Positions 9,258 through 18,885 are shown, counted from the first letter of the stretch. The stretch is DNA of 64,000 nt from Burkholderia sp. lig30 (GCF_000687455.2 NZ_JGVW01000069.1:35789-99788); one strand, 5' to 3'. The notes: generated by a model not told the origin, from the sequence alone. Made by a program: numbers and translations.

Positions 9258-9452
9258 TTAACTGCCGTTCGCCTTGCGCTCCTTCTGCTGGGTGTCGTAG
9301 AGCACCCCGCCCGCCGCCGCGAACAGCACGATCATGATCGTGCCGACGAGCCACGAGAAGTACCACGCGCCATAGGCGCCGAGCACCACGCCGATCACGA
9401 CCGCAATCACGACCAGCGCAGCGAGGATGAGAAAGTGGAACAGGGTTTTCAT
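9258..9452 (-). CDS. cydX: CydX-like small subunit of cytochrome bd oxidase, long form
   Basis: 64-residue membrane protein directly after cydB (10-nt gap). The part WYFSWLVGT, residues 30-38, matches the hallmark start of CydX, the small subunit that stabilises heme b558/b595/d in cytochrome bd. Usual CydX is about 35-40 aa with one membrane helix and starts at that Trp-Tyr motif; here an additional hydrophobic helix (about residues 5-27) precedes it, giving two helices. The longer start is supported: GAGG overlapping the cydB stop codon sits 7 nt before the ATG and no internal ATG exists near the WYF motif. A polar tail (QQKERKANGS) ends it. Confidence 0.75.
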   Translation of the reverse strand: MKTLFHFLILAALVVIAVVIGVVLGAYGAWYFSWLVGTIMIVLFAAAGGVLYDTQQKERKANGS

Positions 9453-9462
9453 CGTAAATGCC

Positions 9463-10596
9463 TCAATATGCGTGCGGATCGGATTCGATGCGTTCAGCCT
9501 TGACCTTGCCGCGCATCACGCGGAATGCCCAGCTCGTATAGGCGAGGATGATCGGCACGAACACCGCGGCCCAGCCGGTCATCCACAGGAGCGTCAGGCG
9601 GCTCGAGATGGAGTTCCAGATGGTGAGGCTCTGGTCCGGCGTGCTCGACGACGGCATCATGAACGGGAACAGCGCGGTGCCGGCCGTGCCGATCACGCCG
9701 ATCCATGCGATCGCGCCGAGCCACCATGCGCACGTCGAACGGCCTGCGCGCAGCGACAGCAGCCCGAAGATCATCCCGATATAGCCGAGAGCGGGCACGA
9801 TCCACAGGATCGAGTGGAGGCGGAAGTTGTCGAGCCATGCGCCCGATACGCGCTCGACGCTTTGCTGCAGCGGCGTTTGCGCGAGGCCCGGGGCGACCGA
9901 GTGCACCAGGCGGAAGCCGTCCATCTGCGACACCCACACGCCGCACACCGAGAACACCACGACCGCGATCACGATCGCGACCGTCGCGACGCGCTGCGCA
10001 CGTTCCTGGATCGCGCCTTCGGTACGGCCGTAGAGCATCGTCGCGCCCATGTACAGCGACAGCGACAGCGACAGCACGCCGCACAGCACCGCGAACGGGT
10101 TGAGCAGCGAAATGAAGCTGCCGGTGTAGTACGACGTGAGATCCCAGTTGAAGTGGAACGGCACGCCGACGAACATGTTGCCCATGCCCGCGCCGTAGAC
10201 GATCATCGGCACGGCGCCGCTCACGACCAGCACCCAGTCCCAGACGTTGCGCCATGCGGGCGAGTTGAGCTTGCTGCGGTACTCGAAGCCGAGCGGGCGC
10301 ATGATCATCGTCCAGAGCAGCAGCAGCATCACGACGTACAGCCCGGAGAACGCGGTCGCATAGATCAGCGGGAACGCCGCGAAGATCGCGCCGCCGCCGA
10401 GGATGAACCACACCTGGTTGCCGTCCCAGTGCGGCGCGATCGTGTTGATCGCGACGCGCCGCTCGACGTCGGTGCGGCCGACGAAGCGCAGCTGCGCGCC
10501 GACGCCCATGTCCATGCCGACCATCGTTGCAAGCCCGATCAGCAGCACGCCGAGCAGCAGCCACCAGAGCACTTTCAGGAAGAGATAGAGTTCCAT
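9463..10596 (-). CDS. cydB: cytochrome bd ubiquinol oxidase subunit II
   Basis: 377-residue inner-membrane subunit of cytochrome bd, the high-affinity quinol:O2 oxidoreductase used at low oxygen. About eight to nine hydrophobic helices; conserved N-terminal WWLLLGVLL and the family motif WDGNQVW at about residues 57-63. It lies 18 nt after cydA and 10 nt before cydX, an evident operon. Length and composition are normal. Confidence 0.97.
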   Translation of the reverse strand: MELYLFLKVLWWLLLGVLLIGLATMVGMDMGVGAQLRFVGRTDVERRVAINTIAPHWDGNQVWFILGGGAIFAAFPLIYATAFSGLYVVMLLLLWTMIMRPLGFEYRSKLNSPAWRNVWDWVLVVSGAVPMIVYGAGMGNMFVGVPFHFNWDLTSYYTGSFISLLNPFAVLCGVLSLSLSLYMGATMLYGRTEGAIQERAQRVATVAIVIAVVVFSVCGVWVSQMDGFRLVHSVAPGLAQTPLQQSVERVSGAWLDNFRLHSILWIVPALGYIGMIFGLLSLRAGRSTCAWWLGAIAWIGVIGTAGTALFPFMMPSSSTPDQSLTIWNSISSRLTLLWMTGWAAVFVPIILAYTSWAFRVMRGKVKAERIESDPHAY

Positions 10597-10614
10597 GGTT
10601 TTATTCCTTGCCGA

Positions 10615-12204
10615 TCATCGCGTCGATTCGGCGGCGAGCGCCGGGTTGAGGGAGCCAGGCGTCAGGCCGGCGTCGACGTGGTCTTCGTCCGGACCCTTGC
10701 GGATCGCTCTGACCATCAGGTACATCTCGACAATGATGAAGATCGTGTAGAGCAGCACGAAGCCGACGAGCGAGAACACCATGTAGCCGACAGTGTGGCT
10801 CGATGCGGACATCCAGGTCGGCAGCAGGCCGAACACCGTCCACGGCTGGCGGCCGATTTCAGCCGTGAGCCAGCCCATCTCGCATGCGAGGAACGGGACC
10901 GGGATCATCCACGGCGCGAGCTTCAGGAACCACTGCTGACGGTGGACGTCGCCGCGCAGCGACAGGATCACCGCGATCACGAAGTACGCGAGCATCAGCA
11001 GGCCGCATGCGACCATCGCGCGGAACACCCAGAACATCAGGAAGACGTTCGGCACGGTGTCCTGCGACGCCTTGACGATGTTCTCCGGGGTCGCGTTGGA
11101 CACGTCCTGGCCTTCCGCATAGCGCTTCACGAGGAAGCCGTAGCCGAGGTCGGCCTTATGTGCGTTGAACTGCGCGAGCGCCGTGGCATCGGTCGGGTTG
11201 CCGCTCAGCGTCTTGAGCGCCTGGACGGCCGGGATCCCGTTCTTGATCCGCTGCACGGCTTCCGCTTCGATCTGCTCGACGCCCGCCACCGGCGTGTCCA
11301 GCGTGTGGGTCATCAGCGGCGTCAGCACGTACGGAATCTGCAGCGCCCACGTGTTGGTGCGGGCTGCGTTGTCCGGCCATGCGGCGAGGTTGAACGCGGC
11401 CGGCGTCGGCTCGGTCTTCCACATCGCTTCCATCGACGCGAGCTTCGACGGCTGCGCCTGCGCATCGACGAAGCCCAGCGCGTCGCCGAGCGTCAGCACG
11501 CCGGCGACCGACAGCACGCCGAAGATGCTCGCCATCTGGAACGAACGCTTCGCGAGCTCGACGTGGCGCTTGCGTGCCATGTAGTACGCGCTGACGGCGG
11601 TGACGAAGATCGCCGCGGTCACGTAGCCGGCGATGCTGGTGTGGACGAACTTCGTCTGCGCGTCGCTGCTGAAGATGAGCGCGCCGAAGTTGGTCAGTTC
11701 CATGCGCATCGTGACCGGGTTGAACGTCGCGCCGACCGGGTGCTGCATGAAGCCGTTCGCGACGAGAATCCACAGCGCCGAGAAGTTCGAGCCGAACGCC
11801 ACCAGGTAGGTGACGATCAGGTGCTTGCCCTTCGACAGCTGCTTCCAGCCGAACACCATGAGGCCGATGAAGGTCGACTCCATGAAGAAGGCCATCAGGC
11901 CTTCGATTGCGAGCGGTGCGCCGAAGATGTCGCCGACGAAACCGGAATAGAACGACCAGTTCGTGCCGAACTCGAACTCCATCGTGAGCCCGGTCGCGAC
12001 GCCGAGCGCGAAGTTGATGAGGAACAGCTTGCCCCAGAATTCCGTCATCTGCCGGTAGATCTGCTTACCGGTGATCACGTAGACGGTCTCCATCGCCGCG
12101 AGCATGAACGACATGCCCAGCGTCAACGGGACGAAAAGGAAGTGGTAAAGCGCGGTGGCGGCAAACTGAATCCGCGACAGCTCAACCACGGTATTGTTGA
12201 TCAT
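10615..12204 (-). CDS. cydA: cytochrome bd ubiquinol oxidase subunit I
   Basis: 529-residue heme-bearing subunit of cytochrome bd. The N-terminal RIQFAATALYHFLFVPLT segment carries the heme d/b595 His; EFGTNWS and GRQPW (EIGRQPWTVFG, near residue 445) are conserved family signatures. The quinol-binding Q-loop between helices VI and VII is of the long type (about residues 295-375). Start ATG 12204 has GGAG 7 nt upstream. It leads the cydA-cydB-cydX operon; the upstream gap of nearly 500 nt holds a candidate ANR/FNR-controlled promoter, fitting oxygen-limited induction. Confidence 0.97.
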   Translation of the reverse strand: MINNTVVELSRIQFAATALYHFLFVPLTLGMSFMLAAMETVYVITGKQIYRQMTEFWGKLFLINFALGVATGLTMEFEFGTNWSFYSGFVGDIFGAPLAIEGLMAFFMESTFIGLMVFGWKQLSKGKHLIVTYLVAFGSNFSALWILVANGFMQHPVGATFNPVTMRMELTNFGALIFSSDAQTKFVHTSIAGYVTAAIFVTAVSAYYMARKRHVELAKRSFQMASIFGVLSVAGVLTLGDALGFVDAQAQPSKLASMEAMWKTEPTPAAFNLAAWPDNAARTNTWALQIPYVLTPLMTHTLDTPVAGVEQIEAEAVQRIKNGIPAVQALKTLSGNPTDATALAQFNAHKADLGYGFLVKRYAEGQDVSNATPENIVKASQDTVPNVFLMFWVFRAMVACGLLMLAYFVIAVILSLRGDVHRQQWFLKLAPWMIPVPFLACEMGWLTAEIGRQPWTVFGLLPTWMSASSHTVGYMVFSLVGFVLLYTIFIIVEMYLMVRAIRKGPDEDHVDAGLTPGSLNPALAAESTR

Positions 12205-12696
12205 TTGACACTCCAGTCAAGACGATTTGAATCGGTTGCAGGATCGAGCCCGCACAGGCATCCGTCTGGTGTCCGCAGCCGATACTGCGGACACGGCACA
12301 CGTTAGCGTGGGCTATTCCCCTATAGCCGGCGCGTACAGAGCGATGGTATGGATTTCCATGCGCAGCATATTTGTCTCAAATCAAAACTGCAATTTCATA
12401 CGGGGGGGCGCATTGTCGCAGGCAGCAAGGCATTCGCCGATCAGCGCACGGCTTGAAGCGGGTTCTCGCTATCTCGTAAATAAGCGTGAAGCGCGTGGCG
12501 GGACGGCCCGGACGCGTATCGGGAGATGACTGGAGGCGCGCGCGGCGAGGGCTTGCCGAGCGGCGCGACAAATGCGCGCGCCCGTCGGCATGGTGCGGGT
12601 ACGAAAGGGGCGTGTGCGGCGGTATCGCAGCCGCGCGCAGGTGCGGGCGCCGGCTGTCCCGGCGCCGCCGTCATGCGGCGCGACGGGACGCGCGTG
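12205..12696. other. intergenic region between cydC and cydA
   Basis: 492 nt without a credible gene; short ORFs on both strands lack ribosome sites and family features. The stretch from about 12330 to 12490 is clearly AT-richer than its surroundings and holds the candidate ANR box and -10 described separately. A run of seven G follows at 12402-12408. It separates cydDC from cydABX, so the oxidase operon probably has its own promoter here. Confidence 0.6.
12344..12385 (-). promoter_or_regulatory. candidate ANR/FNR-activated cydA promoter
   Basis: TTGTC-TCAA-ATCAA at 12372-12385 matches 8 of 10 defined bases of the FNR/ANR consensus TTGAT-N4-ATCAA. On the leftward strand a -10-like TACCAT (12344-12349) lies about 30 nt past its centre, the geometry of class II activation. 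The inferred start near 12337 gives a leader of about 130 nt to cydA. This is inference from motif and spacing only. Confidence 0.4.
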
Positions 12697-14496
12697 TCAG
12701 GCCGGCACCGAACCGTGATGGCTCAGCAGTGTGCGGAACGGGCCGTTCGCCGCCTGCAGTGCGGGTGCGGGCCCTTGCTGCGCGATGTGTCCGTCGTCGA
12801 GCACGATTACCTCGTCGACGAGCTCGGCGAGCGCCGACAGCCGGTGCGTGACGAGCAGCACGCTGCGCCCGCGCATCAGCTCCATGATCGTGCGCAGCAG
12901 TGCCGCTTCGGTGACCGTGTCGAGCCCTTCCGTCGGCTCGTCGAGGATCAGGACCGGCGCGTCGAGCAGCAGGCCGCGCGCGATCGCGAGACGCCGCGCC
13001 TGGCCGCCGGACAGGCGCGTGCCGGCCTCGCCGATTTCGGTGTCGTAGCCCTGCGGCAGGCTCATGATGAAATCGTGCAGCTGCGCGGTGCGGCATGCCG
13101 CGACGAGCGCGTCGGCGCCGGCATCGGGCCGGGCCAGCAGCAGGTTCTCGCGGATCGTCGCGTTGAAGAGATACGTGTCCTGCGCGACCACCGCGATGCG
13201 CGCGCGCAGCTCGGTCGGCGACGCGTCGCGCAGCTCGACGCCGCCGAGCGTGATGCTGCCTTTCTCGTAGTCCCAGAAGCGCAGCAGCAGGTTCGCGATG
13301 CTGCTCTTGCCCGCGCCGCTTTCGCCGACGATTGCGATCCGGCGCCCCGCCGGCAACTCGAACGACACGTCGTCGAGTGCCGCGCGGCTCGCGCCCGGAT
13401 AGCGCATGCCGACGTGGCTGAAGCGAAGGTCGTTGCCGGCCGTGAGCGGCGTCGCGACCTCCGGGTCGTGCACCGCGGGCGCCGAATCTGCGAGCGCGAA
13501 GATCCGCCGCGCGGCGGCGAGGCTCTCGCCGAGCATCTGCGTCGCGAGCGGCAGCGGCATCACGGCCTCGAAGCTCGCGAGCGTGAACAGCGCGAGCATC
13601 GCGAGATCCGCGGCGGGCAGCGTGCCGCCGCTCACGCGCGGAATCGAGATCAGTAGCACGCCCCACATCGCGAGCGACGCGCATGTGCCGAGTGCGGCCT
13701 GCGACAGCGCCTTCACGTCGTTCAGCCGGACCTGCGTGTCGATCAGCGTGCCGGACAGCCGCTCGACGCGCTGCACATGGCGTTCCGTCGCACCGTACAC
13801 GCGCAGCTCGGCGAGCCCCTGCAGGTCGTCGACGACGGCATCCTGCAGCTGCGCGCGCTGCGCGACGCCCGCCGCGGCCGGCCCGCGCGTGCGCCGGAAC
13901 ACGAGCGCCGGCAGCACGACACCCGCGAGCGCGAGGAAGAACAGGGTGACGAGCGCGCCCGCGACACTGAACGCGGCCATCGTCGCGACGATCAGCAGCG
14001 TGCCGAGCGCGCCTGTCGCCATCGGCACGATCACGCGCAGATAGACGTGGTTCAGGCTTTCGATGTCGGCATGGATGCGCGCGAGCAGATCGGCGCCGCG
14101 CGTGTGCTGCAGACAGGCGGGCGCGAGTGGCTCGATGCGCGTGTAGAACCACACACGCAGCTTCGCGAGGAGGCGGAAGGTGGCCTCGTGCGTGACGAGC
14201 CGCTCGATGTAGCGGCCGCCCGTGCGCACGATCGCGCAGCCGCGGATCATCGCGGCCGGCGTGAAGTAGTCGATCGCGACGTGGTTGATGCCGGCGAGCG
14301 CCATCGACGTGATGAACCAGCCGGCGATCGCCATCAGCGCGACGTTGCCGATCAGCGTGACGAGCGACACCGCGATGCCGGCTGCCATCCATTTCCAGTA
14401 CGGCCGGAACAGGGCCACGAGTCGCGCGAAATCTGCGCGGGCGTCGTCCGCGTGTGCGGCCTGCGGGGGCGCGGCCATCGGATTGGGGGACGTCAT
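12697..14496 (-). CDS. cydC: thiol reductant ABC exporter subunit CydC
   Basis: 599-residue half-transporter: N-terminal six-helix membrane domain (about 1-320), C-terminal ATPase with Walker A GESGAGKSS, signature LSGGQARR and Walker B VLILDEPTEGLD. With CydD it forms the heterodimeric exporter of glutathione/cysteine needed for assembly of cytochrome bd. It starts 7 nt after the cydD stop. Placing cydDC directly ahead of the oxidase operon supports the assignment. Confidence 0.96.
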   Translation of the reverse strand: MTSPNPMAAPPQAAHADDARADFARLVALFRPYWKWMAAGIAVSLVTLIGNVALMAIAGWFITSMALAGINHVAIDYFTPAAMIRGCAIVRTGGRYIERLVTHEATFRLLAKLRVWFYTRIEPLAPACLQHTRGADLLARIHADIESLNHVYLRVIVPMATGALGTLLIVATMAAFSVAGALVTLFFLALAGVVLPALVFRRTRGPAAAGVAQRAQLQDAVVDDLQGLAELRVYGATERHVQRVERLSGTLIDTQVRLNDVKALSQAALGTCASLAMWGVLLISIPRVSGGTLPAADLAMLALFTLASFEAVMPLPLATQMLGESLAAARRIFALADSAPAVHDPEVATPLTAGNDLRFSHVGMRYPGASRAALDDVSFELPAGRRIAIVGESGAGKSSIANLLLRFWDYEKGSITLGGVELRDASPTELRARIAVVAQDTYLFNATIRENLLLARPDAGADALVAACRTAQLHDFIMSLPQGYDTEIGEAGTRLSGGQARRLAIARGLLLDAPVLILDEPTEGLDTVTEAALLRTIMELMRGRSVLLVTHRLSALAELVDEVIVLDDGHIAQQGPAPALQAANGPFRTLLSHHGSVPA

Positions 14497-14503
14497 CTGG
14501 GTC

Positions 14504-16288
14504 TCACTCGTTCACGGTTTGCGGCGCGGCGTTCGCGGCATTCTCGGGCGGCGAGCCGATCAGGTCGCAGTACAGCCCGGCCTGCGCGCCGAGCGCGTCG
14601 TGCGTGCCGCTTTGCGCGACCTTGCCGCCGTCGAGCACGACGACGTGGTCGGCGAGTCGCGCCGTGCTCGGGCGATGCGCGACGAGCAGCACCGTGCGGC
14701 CGCGCGCGAGCCGGCGCAGCGTGTCGTGGATCTGCGTCTGGGTCAGCGCGTCGAGGTGGGCGGTGGGCTCGTCGAGCAGCAGCACCGGCGCGTCCTTGAG
14801 GAACGCGCGCGCGAGCGCGAGCCGCTGGATCTGCCCGCCCGACAGCCCGGCGCCGCGCTCGCCGAGCGGCGTGTCGTAGCCTTGCGGCAGGGCCATGATG
14901 AAGTCGTCGGCGCCAGCCTGCGCGGCGGCGGCGCGTACCGCTTCCAGCGAGGCGTCGGGGTTCGCGAGCCGCAGGTTGTCGAGGACGCTGCCGAGGAATA
15001 CGTGCGCGCGCTGCGGCACCCAGGCAACGTGTTCGAGCCAGCTCGCCGGATCGATGTCGGCGAGCGGCTGCCCGTTGATGCGGATCGCGCCCTCCTGCTC
15101 GGCGACGAAGCCGAGCAGCAGGTTGAGCACCGTGCTCTTGCCCGCGCCGCTCGGCCCGACGAGCGCGGTGACGCGGCCGGGCTCGAGCGTGAAGCTCACG
15201 CGCTCGAGCGCGGGCTTGTCGGACTCGTACGCGAACGAGACCGCATCGAACGCGATCGCGTAGCGATCGGCGGCCGCAAGCGGCGGGCGGCCGGTGCGCG
15301 CATCCGGTTCCGGCAGGTCGAGCACCTCGGCGATGCGCTCGACGGCGCCGATCGCCTCCATCCGCGCGTGGTAGTGCGTGCCGAGCGTGCGCAGCGGCAG
15401 GTAGAACTCGGGCGCGAGCAGCAGCACGAGGAAGGCGGGCTGGAAATGGACCTTGCCGTACAGCAGGTTGAAGCCGATCAGCACGGCGACGATCGCGATG
15501 CTGACCGTCGACAGGAACTCGAGCACGACAGCCGACAGGAACGCGATGCGCAGCACCTGCATCGTGCTCTGGCGGTAGCTTTCCGACAGGCGCGCGACGA
15601 TCTGCGCCTCACGGCGGCTCGCGTTGAAGAGCTTCAGCGTCGTGAGGCCCTGCAGCGTGTCGAGGAAGCGCGCGGAGAGCCGCGCGAGCTGCTGCCACTG
15701 GCGCTGGTTCATCTCGACCGAGCGCTTGCCGACGATGATCATGAAGACGGGGATGAGCGGCGCGGTGAGCGTCAGCACGAGCCCTGACACCCAGTCGATC
15801 GGAAACACGACGACGAGGACCGCGACGGGCAGCATGGCCGTCAGCGCGCGATTGGGCAGCCAGCGCGCGTAGTAGCCTTCGAGTGCGTCGATGCCGGCGA
15901 CCGCGTGGGCCGCGAGCGCGCCCGTGGCCTGTCCCTTGGCCCATGCGGGGCCGAGCGCATGGATCTTGCGCACGAGCTGCGAACGCAGTTCGCCGCGGAC
16001 ATTCGCCGCGCCGCGAAACGCGAGCCGCTCGGAGACGAGCACGAGCGCGAAGCGCGCCGCGAACACGGGCAGCATCGCGGCGAGCGCGGGCCAGACGTCG
16101 CCGAGCGTCGCGTGGCCGACGACGACGGCGTTGACGGTCCATGCGAGCAGCGCGGACGCCGCGATCACCAGCATGCCGGCGGCGAGGCTGGCGGCGACCG
16201 CGACGCGCAGGCTCGCGCGCGCGGTGACGGCGCGGCGGGCGAGCCACGCGTCGAGGGTCTTGTTGAGATGCGAGGAGGGAGGCGTCAT
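14504..16288 (-). CDS. cydD: thiol reductant ABC exporter subunit CydD
   Basis: 594-residue half-transporter, partner of CydC. Membrane domain about 1-330; ATPase with Walker A GPSGAGKST, signature LSGGQIQR and Walker B VLLLDEPTAHLD. The start is uncertain: ATG 16288 is used, while a TTG four codons upstream keeps the frame open; neither has a strong ribosome site. Two tandem 12-bp repeats lie upstream of the gene (16417-16440). Confidence 0.95.
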   Translation of the reverse strand: MTPPSSHLNKTLDAWLARRAVTARASLRVAVAASLAAGMLVIAASALLAWTVNAVVVGHATLGDVWPALAAMLPVFAARFALVLVSERLAFRGAANVRGELRSQLVRKIHALGPAWAKGQATGALAAHAVAGIDALEGYYARWLPNRALTAMLPVAVLVVVFPIDWVSGLVLTLTAPLIPVFMIIVGKRSVEMNQRQWQQLARLSARFLDTLQGLTTLKLFNASRREAQIVARLSESYRQSTMQVLRIAFLSAVVLEFLSTVSIAIVAVLIGFNLLYGKVHFQPAFLVLLLAPEFYLPLRTLGTHYHARMEAIGAVERIAEVLDLPEPDARTGRPPLAAADRYAIAFDAVSFAYESDKPALERVSFTLEPGRVTALVGPSGAGKSTVLNLLLGFVAEQEGAIRINGQPLADIDPASWLEHVAWVPQRAHVFLGSVLDNLRLANPDASLEAVRAAAAQAGADDFIMALPQGYDTPLGERGAGLSGGQIQRLALARAFLKDAPVLLLDEPTAHLDALTQTQIHDTLRRLARGRTVLLVAHRPSTARLADHVVVLDGGKVAQSGTHDALGAQAGLYCDLIGSPPENAANAAPQTVNE

Positions 16289-16416
16289 AGAAGGGCGCAA
16301 AGGGCGTGCCGCACGGCTGGCGACGCGGTACCGGCGTCAATGCCGGACAACGATTGTATCGTCGCGCGCCGCGTTTCGGATCGTGATGATTTGTCGCACG
16401 AGAGGCGTACGCTGCC

Positions 16417-16446
16417 GACCGGTGTGGGGACCGGTGTGGGGACCGG
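16417..16446. repeat. 12-bp tandem repeat upstream of cydD
   Basis: GACCGGTGTGGG occurs twice head to tail at 16417-16440, followed by a partial third copy, GACCGG. It is in the gap between the rpoH terminator and cydD. Function unknown; it may be slippage only. Confidence 0.8.
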
Positions 16447-16480
16447 CGCGACCGGCCGGCAGGCAAGCGGGCGGCGCCGA

Positions 16481-16512
16481 AAAGAAAAAAGCCCGCTGCG
16501 AGGCAGCGGGCT
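16481..16512 (-). terminator. rpoH intrinsic terminator
   Basis: Perfect 10-bp stem AGCCCGCTGC / GCAGCGGGCT with a 3-nt loop, followed on the leftward strand by a T-rich run (A-rich on the plus strand at 16481-16490). It is 22 nt past the rpoH stop. Confidence 0.9.
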
Positions 16513-16533
16513 GGCGACGATCGCGCGGGCGCG

Positions 16534-17469
<936 letters not shown>

Positions 17470-17527
17470 GTAAGAGAACTCCTTTGGAATCAGGGATGAA
17501 CCCCGGTATCGGATGATTCCGCGGTCA

Positions 17528-17556
17528 ATCTTAGCACTCCCGCAAATTGAGTGCTA
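17528..17556 (-). promoter_or_regulatory. rpoH promoter overlapped by CIRCE
   Basis: Leftward -35-like TAGCAC (17551-17556) and -10-like TAAGAT (17528-17533) are separated by 17 bp, exactly spanning the CIRCE repeat. HrcA bound to CIRCE would cover both elements. Promoter assignment is inference. Confidence 0.5.
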
Positions 17557-17557
17557 A
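17531..17557. promoter_or_regulatory. CIRCE operator (HrcA binding site)
   Basis: TTAGCACTC-N9-GAGTGCTAA, a 27-bp element identical to the CIRCE consensus in both 9-bp arms and spacer length. It lies 61 nt upstream of the rpoH start. HrcA is the known repressor binding CIRCE; hrcA itself is not in this window. Confidence 0.93.
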
Positions 17558-17828
17558 TCCTTAGAGGGCGCGCGGGCTTTCGAGTTCCAGTTTTCTATCG
17601 AATTCTATATTCCGATAGCATTCTTGAGACTGCGACTTTTTCTCGCAGGTTCCTTAAGTGGTTGTTTTCAGCTGCGATTTGGCGAACGGCTTCGATTTTT
17701 GTAGATTTTGAAGTAAACCATTTCGATTCCTGATGCCGATAGGAAAAATTCTTTACCATAAGATGCTGGCCGCGCGAGCAGGCCAGCTCAGTGGCAGGCT
17801 CCATTCAACCCACGAAGCTGGAGTTCAT

Positions 17829-18395
17829 ATGAACAATAAGAATAGTCGGCGGGGTGGCCGATTGATGCTGCACGTGGCGCTCGCGGCGGCGTTGCTGGCG
17901 GGATCCGGCGCGGCATGCGCCGATCGTTGGGGGATCCAGGCGGGCGGCGGCTTCTCGGATCGTCGCGGGATCCACAAGGGCGACCTCGGCGTGGTGTGGG
18001 ATCCGGACTGGACGTGGTGGGAGATCGGCGGCTGGCACTTCGCGTTCCTGGTCGAGGGCCACGTCGGCTACTGGAACACGAACGGCAACATCCATTCGAG
18101 CGTGTGGGAATTCGGCGCGACCCCGGTGATTCGCTTCGTCAGGAGCGCGGGCGCCGTCCGTCCGTTCGTCGAGGTCGGCGCGGGCCCGCGCCTGCTGACG
18201 CACCCGACGATCGGGTCGGATTACTCGATGTCGACGGCGTTCCAGGTCGCCTCCATGGCCGGCGTCGGCGCGCAGTTCGGGGATCGCCAGCAGTATCAGC
18301 TCGGCTACCGCTTTCAGCACGTGTCGAACGTGGGTATCAAAGAGCCGAATCCTGGTATAGATTTCCACCAGTTCTACGTGCAATACAACTTCTGA
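17829..18395 (+). CDS. pagL: lipid A 3-O-deacylase PagL
   Basis: 188-residue outer-membrane beta-barrel enzyme that removes the 3-O acyl chain of lipid A. Signal peptide with cleavage near AACA-DR (about residue 31). The catalytic pair H-x-S is at H164/S166 (FQHVSNVG); the barrel ends on F188 as required for outer-membrane insertion. By recalled alignment to the Pseudomonas enzyme the third triad residue (Glu) falls on D178. ATG 17829 has GGAG about 6 nt upstream; the in-frame extension to 17733 would disrupt the signal peptide. The AT-rich leader hints at transfer. Confidence 0.88.
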   Translation: MNNKNSRRGGRLMLHVALAAALLAGSGAACADRWGIQAGGGFSDRRGIHKGDLGVVWDPDWTWWEIGGWHFAFLVEGHVGYWNTNGNIHSSVWEFGATPVIRFVRSAGAVRPFVEVGAGPRLLTHPTIGSDYSMSTAFQVASMAGVGAQFGDRQQYQLGYRFQHVSNVGIKEPNPGIDFHQFYVQYNF

Positions 18396-18440
18396 TCCGC
18401 GCGTTCGCGCACGGCGTGCGGGTTGCCGAGGAGCAGGGCG

Positions 18441-18824
18441 ATGGCGAAGGTGATCGATGCGATCCGCGCACTCGAGCGCGATCGGTTCCGCGCGATGGTG
18501 GACGGCGACGGCGAGGCGCTCGACGCGCTGCTGTCGGACAAGGTGTTCTACGTGCACACCAGCGGCAAACGGGAGACCAAGCAGCAGTTCATCGACTCGA
18601 TCGCCTCCGGCCGCCGCCGTTATCGTCAGATCGAAATCCAGTCGCAGGACGTGCTGACCGTGGGCGACGACCTGTGCGTCATCGCCGGGCGCGCGTTGAT
18701 CGAGATGGAAACCAACAACGGCGGCCTCGTGTTTCCGATCGCGTATACCGCCGTCCAGGCGCAGGAGCAGGGGCGCTGGCGGCTGCTCGCCTGGCAGGCG
18801 ACGCGGTGCGCGACCGAGACCTGA
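18441..18824 (+). CDS. NTF2-like / DUF4440 family protein
   Basis: 127-residue SnoaL/NTF2-like cone-fold protein: an N-terminal helix pair (IRALERDRFRAMVDGD, DALLSDKVFYVH) then beta strands ending in WRLLAWQATR. Such proteins range from hydrolases and isomerases to ligand binders, so the function cannot be given. ATG 18441 has GAGGAG 9 nt upstream. It lies 45 nt after pagL and is closed by its own terminator, so the two may be cotranscribed. Confidence 0.85.
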   Translation: MAKVIDAIRALERDRFRAMVDGDGEALDALLSDKVFYVHTSGKRETKQQFIDSIASGRRRYRQIEIQSQDVLTVGDDLCVIAGRALIEMETNNGGLVFPIAYTAVQAQEQGRWRLLAWQATRCATET

Positions 18825-18857
18825 GCGCGTGTGGCGCGCGTTGTCGTTCCCGATCCG

Positions 18858-18885
18858 AAGCGGCCTCGTGGGCCGCTTTTTCTTT
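18858..18885 (+). terminator. terminator after NTF2-like gene
   Basis: 8-bp stem AAGCGGCC / GGCCGCTT with a 5-nt loop and a T-rich tail (18877-18885). Confidence 0.85.

Larger units (their letters stand above)
17470..17828. other. divergent rpoH/pagL control region
   Basis: 359 nt between the divergent rpoH and pagL starts. The rpoH side holds the CIRCE/promoter. From about 17575 to 17765 the sequence is strikingly AT-rich and carries two small inverted repeats: CTATCG / CGATAG (17595-17600, 17613-17618) and CTGCGA / TCGCAG (17630-17635, 17643-17648). No gene is credible here. It presumably contains the pagL promoter, but I cannot fix it. Confidence 0.6.

Noticed and set aside
9427..12306. 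959-codon plus-strand ORF
   Set aside because: Antisense to cydB and cydA; Arg/His-rich composition.
12227..12529. 100-codon ORF between cydA and cydC
   Set aside because: No ribosome site or recognisable features; it overlaps the probable cydA promoter.
17700..17765. PhoP-box-like GGTTTA upstream of pagL
   Set aside because: Only one half-site (leftward strand) is clear; the second direct repeat at the right spacing is missing.
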